Shown here one piece after another: positions 9,065 to 18,252 of a stretch of DNA of 64,000 nt; positions within the stretch are counted from its first letter, which is position 1; the number at the start of each line of letters is the position of its first letter. The position numbers and the translations under genes are program-made. The stretch comes from DASZIT01 sp963819695 (GTDB taxonomy: Bacteria; Actinomycetota; Acidimicrobiia; Acidimicrobiales; RAAP-2). The stretch spans positions 1,302,001 through 1,366,000 of the forward strand of contig CAWFXD010000001.1 in NCBI GenBank assembly GCA_963819695.1. The letters run 5' to 3'. The notes under the pieces are model-generated. The model was given only the letters and a program-made list of their open reading frames with translations. It searched no databases and was not told where the DNA came from.

Positions 9065-10579
9065 ATGAGCATGCCAGCGGGGGTCGACGAGGGCTCACCG
9101 GAAGAGGGGCTCCCCTACGGAAGTCAGCTGCACCAGGTGGCCGCGAGCCGTCGTGACGAGTTGGCCGTCATCTTCGTCGCCGAGGACGGCCACGAGCGGT
9201 TGGTCAGCTGGGGCGAGGTCGATGACCGGTCCACCCAGCTGGCCCGGGTGCTGGCCGAGGAGGGGTTGGCGGCCGGGGATTCCCTGGCCATCGCCCTGAA
9301 GAACTCTCCCGAACACCTCTTCACCTGTTTCGCCGGGTGGAAGGTGGGGGCGACAGTGGTCCCCATGCGCTGGGACCTTCCCGATTGGGAGCTCAACCGC
9401 CTGCTCGGGGTGCTGAAACCGGCAGTGGTGGTCGGACCCGATCAGGCCGAGTGGTTCGAGCGCAGTCAATCGAAGCCGACCGATCCGCTGCCGGAGGCGA
9501 TCGCCCCGCACGGTTGGGGCATGTGCAGCTCGGGATCGACCGGGTCGCCGAAGATCATCCTCCAAAAGGACCCGGCCGTCTTCCTGCCCATCATGGCCGT
9601 CACCTCGACCGTGGTCGAGGCCTATGGGCCGCTGCCCAAACCCCAACTGGTGCTGGTGCCGGCTCCGCTCTACCACGCCAACGGATTCACCGCGATCCGG
9701 AACCTGATGTCCGGCGACCCCATCGTGCTGATGGAGCGGTTCAACGCCGCCCTCATCCTCGATCTCATCGAGCGCCACCGGATCACCGGTTTCATCGCCG
9801 CCACCCCGATGCTGCAGCGACTGGCGCAGTTGCCGGACATCGCGACTCGCGATCTCTCCAGCCTCACCTGGGTCCAGCAAGGGGCCGCCTCCCTCCCCAT
9901 CTGGCTGGGCCGTTTCTGGATCGACCTGGTCGGGCCCGAGAACTTCTATCTCTCCTACGGGTCGTCGGAGAATGCCGGCCTGGTGACCTGCCGGGGCGAC
10001 CAGTGGCTCGCCCACCCCGGCACCCTGGGCCAGGGGTTCACCGACACCGAGGTGTGCATCATGGGTCCCGACGGCCAGATCCTTCCCCCCGGCGAGATCG
10101 GGGGGATCTACCTCCGGCGCCCAGACGGTCCGGCCGCCATGTACGTGGGCGACAACGTGGCTCCGATGGAGACGACCACCGATGGGTTCGTCACCGTCGG
10201 GGACATGGGCTGGCTCGACGACGACGGCTATCTGTTCATGGCCGACCGGCGGGTGGACATGATCGTCACCGGTGGGGCCAACGTCTTTCCTGCCGAGGTG
10301 GAGTCGGCGCTGAGCGAGCATCCGGGGCTGGCTGACGTGGTGGTGGTCGGACTCCGCGATCCGGAGTGGGGACGTCGGGTCCACGCCATCGTCCAGGCCA
10401 GCGACCCCGGCGTCGACGCCGACCAGGTCATCGAGTTCGCCCGCGGGCGGCTGGCCCCCTACAAGGTGCCGAAGACCGTCGAGTTCGTCGAGACCATCCC
10501 GCGCTCCGAAGCCATGAAGTTCAACCGGGCCGAGCTGACCGCCGAGCGCGACGACGCGGCTGCGGACGACGGCCGGTGA
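9065..10579 (+). CDS. Acyl-CoA synthetase (AMP-forming)
   Basis: A 504-residue ANL-superfamily ligase: carboxylate + ATP + CoA to acyl-CoA. The ATG at 9065 follows GTGGAGAG. The P-loop is MCSSGSTGSPK, the adenine/Mg region YGSSENAG, the hinge-side block GWLDDDGYLFMADRR with IVTGGANVFPAEVE, and the C-terminal adenylation lysine sits in SEAMKFNRAE, so all catalytic segments are present. About 140 N-terminal residues bind substrate poorly conserved with other families. It activates an unknown acid. It is downstream of the ferredoxin and 103 bp upstream of a crotonase, in what looks like one long operon to 15820. Confidence 0.92.
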   Translation: MSMPAGVDEGSPEEGLPYGSQLHQVAASRRDELAVIFVAEDGHERLVSWGEVDDRSTQLARVLAEEGLAAGDSLAIALKNSPEHLFTCFAGWKVGATVVPMRWDLPDWELNRLLGVLKPAVVVGPDQAEWFERSQSKPTDPLPEAIAPHGWGMCSSGSTGSPKIILQKDPAVFLPIMAVTSTVVEAYGPLPKPQLVLVPAPLYHANGFTAIRNLMSGDPIVLMERFNAALILDLIERHRITGFIAATPMLQRLAQLPDIATRDLSSLTWVQQGAASLPIWLGRFWIDLVGPENFYLSYGSSENAGLVTCRGDQWLAHPGTLGQGFTDTEVCIMGPDGQILPPGEIGGIYLRRPDGPAAMYVGDNVAPMETTTDGFVTVGDMGWLDDDGYLFMADRRVDMIVTGGANVFPAEVESALSEHPGLADVVVVGLRDPEWGRRVHAIVQASDPGVDADQVIEFARGRLAPYKVPKTVEFVETIPRSEAMKFNRAELTAERDDAAADDGR

Positions 10580-10682
10580 GCGGAGCCGCCGAAGTAGGTG
10601 GGCAGAACCGGACTGAGCTATACCGTGGCCGGGCGGGGTCGCCGCCGGTGGAGCCGGTGCGAGCAGAACAGGAGAGCTGGAA

Positions 10683-11600
10683 ATGACCGATTACAAGTAC
10701 GTGACCTACGAGGAGTTGGAGGGCGGCGAGATCGTCCGGATCCTCCTCAACCGTCCCGAGACCCGGAACGCCCAGAACCGGGGGCTGTTGGTCGACCTCG
10801 ACGACGCCATGGGCCGGGCCGAAGAGGACGACAAGGTCCGGGTGATCATCCTCGGCGGGGTCGGGCCGCTGTTCTCCTCCGGCCACGACATGGGCTCCAA
10901 GGAGGCGAGGGCCGAGCGGATGCCGGGCCCGGATCAGCACCGCACCGCCACCATCAACGGGGCCACCCGCCAGGGTGCCGAGGCCCGGATGCTCCAGGAG
11001 TGGCACTACTACTTCCAGAACACCCTGCGCTGGAGGAACCTCCGCAAGATCACCGTGGCCCAGGTGAACGGGACGGTCTACTCGGCCGGCCTGATGCTGA
11101 TGTGGGCCTGCGACCTCATCGTGGCGGCCGACGACGTGCTCTTCGCCGACGTGGTCGGCACCCGGCTGGGGATGTGCGGGATGGAGTACTTCGGGCACCC
11201 GTGGGAGTTCGGGCCCCGACGGACCAAGGAGATGATGCTCACCGGCGATGCCATCGACGTCCAGGAGGCGCACCGGCTGGGCATGGTGTCCAAGATCTTC
11301 CCGGAGGTGGAGTTGGCCGATCAGACCCTGGCCTACGCCAAGCGGATCGCCCAGGTCCCGACCATGACCGCGTTGATGATCAAGGAGTCGGTGAACCAGA
11401 CCGTCGACAACATGGGCTTCTATAACTCACTGCAGGCCTGCTTCACCCTCCACCAGCTCAACCATTCGCACTGGGCGGAGATCCATGAGAGCAAGTACCC
11501 GGTGGCCGAGCCCGATGACGGGATCCCCAACTGGAAGGACGCCCCGCCGGTCCGGTTGTCGGTGGAGAACGCGGTAGAGGGGCCCGTCCCGGCCCGGTGA
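10683..11600 (+). CDS. Crotonase-family protein lacking the usual catalytic glutamates
   Basis: A 305-residue protein starting at ATG 10683 behind AGGAGAGCTGGAA. LLNRPETRNAQN and LFSSGHDMGS mark the crotonase fold, but the position of the first catalytic Glu reads SAGLMLMWACDL (Met), and the usual PE...PGxGG segment is replaced by GTRLGMCGMEYFGHPWEF. An ~30-residue insert (around RMPGPDQHRTATINGA) follows the first oxyanion segment. Simple hydratase chemistry is therefore unlikely; retro-aldol, hydrolase or isomerase reactions known in this superfamily are alternatives. The crotonase at 19687 shares an insert and lost Glu. It overlaps the downstream CoA ligase by 4 bp (GTGA). Confidence 0.85.
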   Translation: MTDYKYVTYEELEGGEIVRILLNRPETRNAQNRGLLVDLDDAMGRAEEDDKVRVIILGGVGPLFSSGHDMGSKEARAERMPGPDQHRTATINGATRQGAEARMLQEWHYYFQNTLRWRNLRKITVAQVNGTVYSAGLMLMWACDLIVAADDVLFADVVGTRLGMCGMEYFGHPWEFGPRRTKEMMLTGDAIDVQEAHRLGMVSKIFPEVELADQTLAYAKRIAQVPTMTALMIKESVNQTVDNMGFYNSLQACFTLHQLNHSHWAEIHESKYPVAEPDDGIPNWKDAPPVRLSVENAVEGPVPAR

Positions 11601-13135
11601 GACTCCGACCGACCTACCGCCAGGCTGACGCCACGCGGTACCGGAGCCCAGGCGGAGCCTGGGACATCCCCACCCTCGACCGGGTGCTGTCGTCGCCGCG
11701 CCGGGCCGACGGCCCGGCCATCGTCGACGGGGACGTCCGGCTGGACGCGGCGACCCTCGATCACCTGGTGTCGGCCCTGGCCGGTGGGCTCCGGGACATG
11801 GGCATCCGCCGGGGGGATGTGGTCTGCTGGCAGCTCCCCAACTGGTGGGAGGCCGTCGCGCTGTTCCGGGCCTGCTGGCGGTCCGGGGCGGTGGCCGCCC
11901 CCATCCACCACCAGGTGGGCGCGACCGAGGTCCGGCGCATGCTCGACACCCTGCAGCCGGTTCTCACCCTGTCCTCGGCGGGGATGCCGCTCGGTGAGCT
12001 GGTCGATTGCGCCGGGGTGCGAGGCGGGGACCACGCCTTCGACATACTCTTGCACCGGCGCCCGCTGCCGGTGGGTATCGGGAGAGGGTCCGATGTCGCG
12101 GTGGTGCTGTTCACCACCGGGTCCACCGGGCACCCCAAGCCGGTGCTGCACACCAACCGGGGGCTGGCCTACAAGGCGTTGTCCATGACCCGGGCCCATG
12201 GCCTGTCGAGCACCGACGCCGCCTTGATGCCGTCACCGCTCGCCCACGTGTCCGGGTTGTTGAACTCGGTGTTGGTGCCGGGGACGGCGGCGATGCCGGT
12301 GGTGCTGATGGAGAAGTGGGACCCCGAGCGGGGGGTGCGGCTGGTGGCCGAGCACAAGGTGTCGTTCATGATCGGGCCGCCCACCCAGTTCATGGGCATG
12401 ATGGACGTGGCCGGATCCCGTGACCGGCTGCGGAGCCTGCGGGTGGTGTCCTGTGGCGGCATGGGGGTGACGCCGGAGTTCATCGACATCGCCCGCCAGG
12501 AGTTCGGGGCCACGGTGAAGCGCACCTACGGCTCGACCGAGGCGCCGACGGTGACCACCTGCACGGCCGAGGATGGCGCCGACAAAGCCCGCGACACCGA
12601 CGGGCACTCGGTCGGCGACGCGGTGATCCGGATCGTGGCCCCGGGCACCAACCGGAAGGTGGCGGCCGGGGAAAAGGGCGAGGTGGTGTTGCGGGGCCCG
12701 GAGCTGTTCGTGGGCTACGGCGACGAGGCCCAGACCCGGGCGGCGGTGCGCCAGGGCTGGTTTGCCACCGGGGATCTCGGGACGCTCGACGCCGACGGAT
12801 GGTTGACCATCGTGGGCCGGGACAAGGACGTCATCATCCGGTCGGGGGAGAACATCGCCTCCGCCGAGGTGGAAAGGCTGCTCGAGCTGCACCCCGGGGT
12901 CCGCCAGGCGGTGGTGGTCGGCTGTCCTGACCAGCGGGTCGGGGAGCGGGTGGCGGCGTTCATCGTGGGGGACAGCGCCCTCGATGTGGAAGAGTGCCGG
13001 CGGTGGTTCGCCACCCAAGGCGTGGCCCGCTTCAAGACCCCGGAGGTGGTGGTCCACCTCGAGGAGATCCCGCTGCTGGGGATCGGGAAGCCGGACCGGC
13101 CGGCATTGCGGGCCCGCCTGACCGAGACGCAATGA
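11597..13135 (+). CDS. Acyl-CoA synthetase (AMP-forming)
   Basis: A 512-residue ANL ligase beginning at GTG 11597, overlapping the previous stop (GTGA), so translation is probably coupled. The phosphate-binding loop is LFTTGSTGHPKP, followed by SPLAHVSGLLN, YGSTEAPT, GWFATGDLGTLDADGWL and KDVIIRSGENIASAEVE. The C-terminal lysine lies in LLGIGKPDRPAL. It is only distantly similar to the ligase at 9065, so the two probably activate different acids or act at different stages. The neighbouring crotonase and the ketosynthase/thiolase genes downstream suggest work in the same degradation route. Confidence 0.92.
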   Translation: MRLRPTYRQADATRYRSPGGAWDIPTLDRVLSSPRRADGPAIVDGDVRLDAATLDHLVSALAGGLRDMGIRRGDVVCWQLPNWWEAVALFRACWRSGAVAAPIHHQVGATEVRRMLDTLQPVLTLSSAGMPLGELVDCAGVRGGDHAFDILLHRRPLPVGIGRGSDVAVVLFTTGSTGHPKPVLHTNRGLAYKALSMTRAHGLSSTDAALMPSPLAHVSGLLNSVLVPGTAAMPVVLMEKWDPERGVRLVAEHKVSFMIGPPTQFMGMMDVAGSRDRLRSLRVVSCGGMGVTPEFIDIARQEFGATVKRTYGSTEAPTVTTCTAEDGADKARDTDGHSVGDAVIRIVAPGTNRKVAAGEKGEVVLRGPELFVGYGDEAQTRAAVRQGWFATGDLGTLDADGWLTIVGRDKDVIIRSGENIASAEVERLLELHPGVRQAVVVGCPDQRVGERVAAFIVGDSALDVEECRRWFATQGVARFKTPEVVVHLEEIPLLGIGKPDRPALRARLTETQ

Positions 13136-13163
13136 GGCTCGACCAACCAGAAGGGACGTGGTG

Positions 13164-14558
13164 ATGGCCGCAGGGATCGTGTCGTGGGGGGTCTACCTCC
13201 CCTATTGGCGCCTCGACCGCGGCGCCATCGGCGCGGCGTTCGGCACCGCCCCGGGGAAGGGCACCCGGGCGGTGGCCGCCTACGACGAGGACACCACCAC
13301 TCTCGGGGTGGAAGCGGCTCGCCGGGCGTTGGACAACGCCGGCGTCCCGCTGCCGGCCGACCTCTACTTCTCCACCCCGGCACCCGCCTATCTGGACAAG
13401 ACCAACGCCACCACCGTCCACGCCGCCCTCGGCCTGCCGGCGACCTCCGGGGCCTACGACCTCTGCGGTTCGGTGCGCTCGGGGTGGGCCACCCTCAACC
13501 TGTCGGCGTTGAGCGGCGAGCAACGCCCGACGATGGCGGTGATCTCCGACCTTCGCACCGGCCTGGCCGGTGGGGCGGAGGAGAGCCAGGCCGGGGACGG
13601 CGCGGTCGCCTTCGTCTTCGCCCCCGAAGGCGGGGTGGCCGAGGTGATCGGCCAGGCGTCGGCCACCGACGAGTTCCTCGAGCGCTGGCGGGTCCCGGGC
13701 GAGTCGGCGTCCCGTCAGTGGGAGGACCGCTTCGGGGAGGAGGCGTACCTGCCCGCCGGCCGGTCCGCCTTCGACGAGGCCCTCGAAGAGGCCGGGCTCA
13801 AAGCCGACGACGTCGACCACCTGGTGGTGGCCGGACTCCACACCCGGGCGGTCGGCTCCCTTCGGAAGGAGCTGAGCGTGACCGCCGACCGGGTGGCTCC
13901 CGACTACGGGCCCCGGATCGGGAACCTGGGCGCCGCCCAGGCCGGCCTGGGCCTGGCCGACGTGTTGGAGCGGGCGACTCCCGGCCAGGTGGTGGTGGTG
14001 GTGGAGCTGGCCGACGGCGCTGACGCGTTGGTGCTCCGCACCACCGCGGAACTCACCCCGGTGCAGGAGTCGCGGCGTCAGGCCGGAGTGGTGAGCGTTG
14101 CCGACCTGGTCGAGCAGGGCCGGGCCGATCTCGCCTACGCGGTGTTCCTGAGCTGGCGGGGCCAGCTCCGACGCGAGCCACCCCGCCGACCCGATCCGGA
14201 ACGGCCGGATGCTCCTGCCATGCTCCGGAACGAGGGCTGGAAGTTCGGGTTCAATGCCAGCCGGTGCGAAGCCTGCGGCTTCGTCCACCTTCCCCCGACC
14301 CGGGTGTGCCTCTCGTGCCGGGCCGTCGACCAGATGGCGCCCCTCCGGCTGGCCGACGCCCGCGGCACCGTGGCCACCTTCACCGTCGACCGGTTGGCCT
14401 ACAGCATGTCCCCGCCCATGGTCGGGGCGGTCATCGACTTCGATGGCGGCGGTCGCTATCGCGGCGAGATGGCCGACGTGGACCCCTCGGCCGTGGCCAT
14501 CGGGACCCGGGTGGAGATGACCTTCCGGCGTCTCTACAGCGCCGAAGGCGTGCAGTAA
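13164..14558 (+). CDS. HMG-CoA synthase/ketosynthase-III-like domain fused to C-terminal DUF35 (Zn ribbon + OB fold)
   Basis: 464 residues with ATG 13164 behind AGAAGGGACG. Residues 1-~325 form a thiolase-fold domain (GIVSWGVYLPYWRLD, TLGVEAARRALDNAG, YDLCGSVRSGWATL with the presumed active Cys, GDGAVAFVFAP, GNLGAAQAGLGLADVL). From ~350 a DUF35 unit follows: zinc ribbon CEAC...CLSC, then an OB fold (GTVATFTVDRLAYSM, PPMVGAVIDFDGGGR). DUF35 proteins form complexes with thiolase-like partners and bind the CoA moiety, as in archaeal HMG-CoA synthase-thiolase assemblies and steroid retro-aldolases. The thiolase encoded next, 56 bp on, is the obvious partner. The reaction here is not known. Confidence 0.85.
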   Translation: MAAGIVSWGVYLPYWRLDRGAIGAAFGTAPGKGTRAVAAYDEDTTTLGVEAARRALDNAGVPLPADLYFSTPAPAYLDKTNATTVHAALGLPATSGAYDLCGSVRSGWATLNLSALSGEQRPTMAVISDLRTGLAGGAEESQAGDGAVAFVFAPEGGVAEVIGQASATDEFLERWRVPGESASRQWEDRFGEEAYLPAGRSAFDEALEEAGLKADDVDHLVVAGLHTRAVGSLRKELSVTADRVAPDYGPRIGNLGAAQAGLGLADVLERATPGQVVVVVELADGADALVLRTTAELTPVQESRRQAGVVSVADLVEQGRADLAYAVFLSWRGQLRREPPRRPDPERPDAPAMLRNEGWKFGFNASRCEACGFVHLPPTRVCLSCRAVDQMAPLRLADARGTVATFTVDRLAYSMSPPMVGAVIDFDGGGRYRGEMADVDPSAVAIGTRVEMTFRRLYSAEGVQ

Positions 14559-14614
14559 TTACTTCTGGAAAGCCCGGCCCGTGTCCGACGGCGCCGGAAG
14601 AGAAAGAGGCTGAC

Positions 14615-15820
14615 ATGGCCAGCAGAGGGATTCGCGACCGGGTGGCGATCGTCGGAATGGGTTGCACGCCGTTCGGCGAACTGTGGGACAAGAGCGTCGA
14701 CGACCTGTTGACCGACGCCACCGTCGAGTGTGTCGCCTCGGCCGGGATCGCCCTCGAGGATGTCGACGCCTTCTGGCTGGGCACCATGGGATCGGGGCTC
14801 TCGGGCCTCACCCTCACCAAGCCGATGAAGATCGACTACAAGCCGGTCACCCACGTCGAGAACTTCTGTGCCACCGGCTCGGAGGCGTTCCGCAACGCCT
14901 GCTACGCGGTGGCCTCCGGCGCCTACGACCTGGCCATGGCCGTCGGGATGGAGAAGCTGAAGGACTCGGGCTACTCCGGCCTCACCGGCATCCGACAGGT
15001 CGGCGACGGGACCCTGGCCGGGCTCAGTTCCCCGGCCGTCTTCTCGTTGCTGTTTCCCGCCTACGCCCACAAGTACGGGGTCGATCCCGATGAACTGAAG
15101 GCGGTCATCACCCGCATCGCCTGGAAGAACCACCGCAACGGGGCGCTCAACCCGCGTGCCCAGTTCCAAAAGGAAGTCTCCATGGAGAAGATCGCCGCCT
15201 CGCCGCTGGTGGCCGGCCAGCTCGGGGTCTTCGACTGCAGCGGGGTGAGCGACGGTGCCGCCGCGGTGGTGGTGTGCCGGACCGAGGACGCCCACCGCTA
15301 CACCGACGCGCCCCTCTACGTGAAGGGCCTCAGCTTCGTGGCCGGGCCGGGAGCCGGGATCATCGACCCCGAGTACGACTACACCAGCTTCGAGGAGGTG
15401 GTCAGGTCGGCGGCGGACGCCTACCAGCAGGCGGGGGTCACCGACCCGCGGGCCCAGCTGGCCATGGCCGAGGTCCACGACTGCTTCACCCCGACCGAGC
15501 TGGTGCTGATGGAGGATCTCGGGTTCGCCGAACGGGGGACCGCCTGGAAGGAGGTGCTGGCCGGGACCTTCGACCGCGACGGCGAGCTGCCGGTCAACCC
15601 CGACGGTGGGCTCAAGAGCTTCGGGCACCCGATCGGGGCCTCGGGGCTGCGGATGCTGTTCGAGTGCTGGCTCCAGCTGCGTCGACAGGCTCCGCCGGAG
15701 CGCCAGATCGCCACCGTGACCGAAGGGGGCCGGACACTGGGCCTCACCCACAACCTGGGCGGGGGTCCCGGGGAGTGCGTGAGTTTCGTCGGCGTGGTCG
15801 GCAGCGAGCCGTCCGACTGA
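14615..15820 (+). CDS. Thiolase family protein (SCP-x/lipid-transfer-protein type)
   Basis: 401 residues from ATG 14615, preceded by AGAGGCTGAC. The active-site pieces of the SCP-x/Ltp thiolase branch are all visible: Cys in VENFCATGSEAF, AEVHDCFTPTEL, and GHPIGASGLRML; the end is LGGGPGECVSFVGV. It lacks the second catalytic Cys motif (CxG near the C-terminus) of classical degradative thiolases, which is normal for this branch. Members do thiolytic or retro-aldol cleavage of branched or steroid-like acyl-CoAs, often needing a DUF35 partner; the DUF35 fusion encoded just upstream fits. It is the last gene before a strong inverted repeat at 15918-15974. Confidence 0.9.
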   Translation: MASRGIRDRVAIVGMGCTPFGELWDKSVDDLLTDATVECVASAGIALEDVDAFWLGTMGSGLSGLTLTKPMKIDYKPVTHVENFCATGSEAFRNACYAVASGAYDLAMAVGMEKLKDSGYSGLTGIRQVGDGTLAGLSSPAVFSLLFPAYAHKYGVDPDELKAVITRIAWKNHRNGALNPRAQFQKEVSMEKIAASPLVAGQLGVFDCSGVSDGAAAVVVCRTEDAHRYTDAPLYVKGLSFVAGPGAGIIDPEYDYTSFEEVVRSAADAYQQAGVTDPRAQLAMAEVHDCFTPTELVLMEDLGFAERGTAWKEVLAGTFDRDGELPVNPDGGLKSFGHPIGASGLRMLFECWLQLRRQAPPERQIATVTEGGRTLGLTHNLGGGPGECVSFVGVVGSEPSD

Positions 15821-15917
15821 AAACGAGAGTTTCGATCACCGACCCACCGTGGCTACCATGGCCGGGTCCGGCCTCTCGGGCCGACGAAGGAGGTTGACCG
15901 AGGACTCCCGCCAAGTG

Positions 15918-15974
15918 AATTCGCGCCACGTTTGAGCGAACGGGCCGGCGATTCGCTCAAACGTGGCGCAAATT
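15918..15974. repeat. 23-bp inverted repeat with 11-bp loop (candidate terminator or operator)
   Basis: Left arm 15918-15940 and right arm 15952-15974 are complementary at 22 of 23 positions (the exception is 15922/15970), with loop CGGGCCGGCGA between them. The core half-site is CGCCACGTTTGAGCGAA. It sits between the thiolase stop (15820) and the acyl-CoA dehydrogenase start (16040). No T-run follows, so it is not a standard intrinsic terminator; it could still stop transcription, protect mRNA ends, or bind a dimeric regulator. It is the longest near-perfect hairpin I noticed in the window. Confidence 0.85.
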
Positions 15975-16039
15975 GGGGTGTCAGATCCGAGTGCCGACCG
16001 AACCGGCAGTCGCCGACAACGCAGAGAAAGCAGTGATGC

Positions 16040-17260
16040 ATGGGGCATGAGGGGGGCGTCGATCCATTCGCGGAAGACGAGGACCAGGCCGCGCTCCGGC
16101 AATTGGCCCGGGACGTCGCCGCCCGGGAGATCGGCCCCCGAGCCGCCCACCACGACGAGACCGGGGAGCTCCCGGCCCAGGCCATCAAGGCACTGGCCGA
16201 CGCCGATCTCTTCCGGGTGACCATCGGCGAGCAGTGGGGAGGTCTGGGACTGGGCGACGTCGAGGCATCCATCGTCTTGGAGGAGATCGCCCGCCACGAC
16301 GTGTCATCGGCCATCTGTTGCCAACTTGCCTTCAACGGCCCCCCCCGGGGGATCGAGCACCTCGGCGGCGCAGTCATGAAGGACCGATGGCTTCCGGCGG
16401 TGGCCGACGGCGAGGCGATCATCAGCATCGGCATCACCGAGCCCGACGCCGGCTCCGCGGTGCAGTCGATGCGCACCGCCTTGACCGGGGACGGCCCGGG
16501 CCATTGGCGACTGAACGGCTACAAGAACTACTCGACCCTCGGACACGCGGCCGCCGCCATTCTGGTCTGGTGCCGATGGCCGGGCGGCGACGGCGCCCGG
16601 GGGATCGGGGCGGTGGTGGTGCCCACCGACCGGGACGGGGTGGAGCTGACCGGCCGGCATCGGGGGATGGGGATCCACGCGGCCACCGAGTCGGAGATGG
16701 CCTTCGACGGGGTGGTGGTCACCGAGGACGACGTGTTGCTGGCCGGCGACCCCGGGTCGACCGACGCGTTCAAGCAGCTGCTCTCGCACCTCAACCACGA
16801 GCGGTGCGGCAACGCCGCCATGTGCGTGGGCGCGGCCCAGGGCGCGCTGGAGCGCTCGGTGGAGTACATGAACGAGAGAGTGGTCGGCGGCCGCCCGATC
16901 GCCGACCTCCAGGGCCTGCAGTGGAAGTTGGCCGACATGGCGGTGGCCCTCGAAGGTGCCCGCCTGCTGTTGGCCCGGGCCGTGCGGCTGGCCGGGCCCG
17001 GCGGCACGCCGCCGCCGATGGAGACGGCCATGGCCAAGACCGCCGCCAACCTGGCCGCCAAGTACGTGTGCGACGAGGCCATCCAGATCCACGGCGGGTA
17101 CGGCTACAGCCGCGAGTACCCGCTGGAGCGGGCCTACCGGGACATCCGGGGACTGTGCATCGGAGCCGGCACCGTCGAGGCGCAACGCAACTTCATCGGC
17201 ACCAGCATGGTCCGGGGCCGCACCACGGTCTCCGCCGGGTGGAAGGCCCCGACGCCATGA
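16040..17260 (+). CDS. Acyl-CoA dehydrogenase
   Basis: 406 residues from ATG 16040 (weak AGAGAAAG site upstream). All three family domains are present: LARDVAAREIGPRAAHHDETG at the N-terminus, the middle beta-domain loop GITEPDAGSAVQSM, and the C-terminal helices with CVGAAQGALERSVEYMNER and IQIHGGYGYSREYPLERAYRDIRGLCIGAGTVEAQRNFI. The IHGGYGYS and GTVEAQ segments are those of classical FadE/short-to-medium-chain enzymes, unlike the pair at 3045-5458. It would oxidise an acyl-CoA and reduce ETF. The stop overlaps the E1 alpha start by 4 bp, so it belongs to the same transcript as the TPP enzyme. Confidence 0.93.
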   Translation: MGHEGGVDPFAEDEDQAALRQLARDVAAREIGPRAAHHDETGELPAQAIKALADADLFRVTIGEQWGGLGLGDVEASIVLEEIARHDVSSAICCQLAFNGPPRGIEHLGGAVMKDRWLPAVADGEAIISIGITEPDAGSAVQSMRTALTGDGPGHWRLNGYKNYSTLGHAAAAILVWCRWPGGDGARGIGAVVVPTDRDGVELTGRHRGMGIHAATESEMAFDGVVVTEDDVLLAGDPGSTDAFKQLLSHLNHERCGNAAMCVGAAQGALERSVEYMNERVVGGRPIADLQGLQWKLADMAVALEGARLLLARAVRLAGPGGTPPPMETAMAKTAANLAAKYVCDEAIQIHGGYGYSREYPLERAYRDIRGLCIGAGTVEAQRNFIGTSMVRGRTTVSAGWKAPTP

Positions 17261-18252
17261 CCGCGACGAACGCCAGCCTCTCCGACGATGCCGCATTGCG
17301 CATCTTTCGGACGATGATCACCATCCGAGCCGCCGAGGACCGGATCATGCGGGGGTTGGGAGCCGGCGAGTTCCGGATGACCTATTACAACGTCCGCGGC
17401 CAAGAGGCGATCCCCGCCGCCATCGGTGAGCACCTCCGCCGCGACGACTACATGGTCACCACCTACCGGGGCATGCACGACTCCATCGCCAAGGGGATCC
17501 CGCTCGACGAGATGGTGGCGGAGATGTGCGGCAAGGTGACCGGCACCTCCAAGGGGAAGGGCGGGCCGATGCACCTCTCGGACCCGCAGTCGGGCCTGAT
17601 GGTCACCACCGGGGTGGTGGGTGGCGGGCTGCCGATCGCGGTCGGGCTCGCCCTCTCGAGCCAGCTCCGGGGCACCGACCAGGTCACGGTGGTGAACTTC
17701 GGGGACGGCGCCACCAGCATCGGCGCCACCCACGAGGCCGCCAACCTCGCCGCCCTCTGGCAGGTTCCCCTCATCTTCGTGTGCCAGAACAACCGGTACG
17801 GCGAGCACACCGCCTTCGCCGACTACACCCGGACCCCGAGCCTGGCCGAACGGTTCCGGGGCTACGGGATGGAAGCGACCACGGTGGACGGGAACAACGT
17901 CCCGGACATGTTCGAAGCGGCGGCCGAGGCCATCGGGCGGGCCCGGACCGGGGGCGGGCCGACCTTCCTCGAGTGCCTGACCTACCGGCTGGGTGGCCAC
18001 ACCTTCGGGGCCACCACCGAGTACATGGACCCGGACGAATTCACCGCCGCCGAGGCGAACGAGCCGGTCGGGAAGTACCGCCGATGGCTGCTCGCCGAGC
18101 GGGGGATCGGCGAAGAGGCGCTGGCCGCCATCGAGGGAGAGGTCGTCGCCGAGGTCGAAGCGGCGGTGGAGTTCGCCAAGGCCAGCGATCCTCCGCCGCC
18201 CGACGAGCTGTTGGTCGACGTGTTCTCCGACCCTTTGGCGGTGCCCCGATGA
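17257..18252 (+). CDS. TPP-dependent 2-oxoacid/acetoin dehydrogenase E1, alpha subunit
   Basis: 331 residues, ATG 17257 overlapping the previous stop (ATGA). The thiamine-diphosphate motif starts with GDGATSIG (about residue 149) and ends with QNN about 30 residues later. Other family marks are FRTMITIRAAEDRIM at the N-terminus, TYRGMHDSIAKG, GKGGPMHLSD and YRLGGHTFGA. In the family, this subunit with the beta subunit decarboxylates a 2-oxo acid, or cleaves acetoin, and transfers the acyl group to lipoate. The substrate is unknown. The gene set continues with E1 beta and a small lipoyl protein, but no E2 core or E3 gene is nearby. Confidence 0.92.
   Translation: MTATNASLSDDAALRIFRTMITIRAAEDRIMRGLGAGEFRMTYYNVRGQEAIPAAIGEHLRRDDYMVTTYRGMHDSIAKGIPLDEMVAEMCGKVTGTSKGKGGPMHLSDPQSGLMVTTGVVGGGLPIAVGLALSSQLRGTDQVTVVNFGDGATSIGATHEAANLAALWQVPLIFVCQNNRYGEHTAFADYTRTPSLAERFRGYGMEATTVDGNNVPDMFEAAAEAIGRARTGGGPTFLECLTYRLGGHTFGATTEYMDPDEFTAAEANEPVGKYRRWLLAERGIGEEALAAIEGEVVAEVEAAVEFAKASDPPPPDELLVDVFSDPLAVPR

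Noticed and set aside
13132..13164. Ten-residue ORF ending in the start of the DUF35-fusion gene
   Set aside because: Too short and without a ribosome site; overlap of stop and start is easily random in this sequence.
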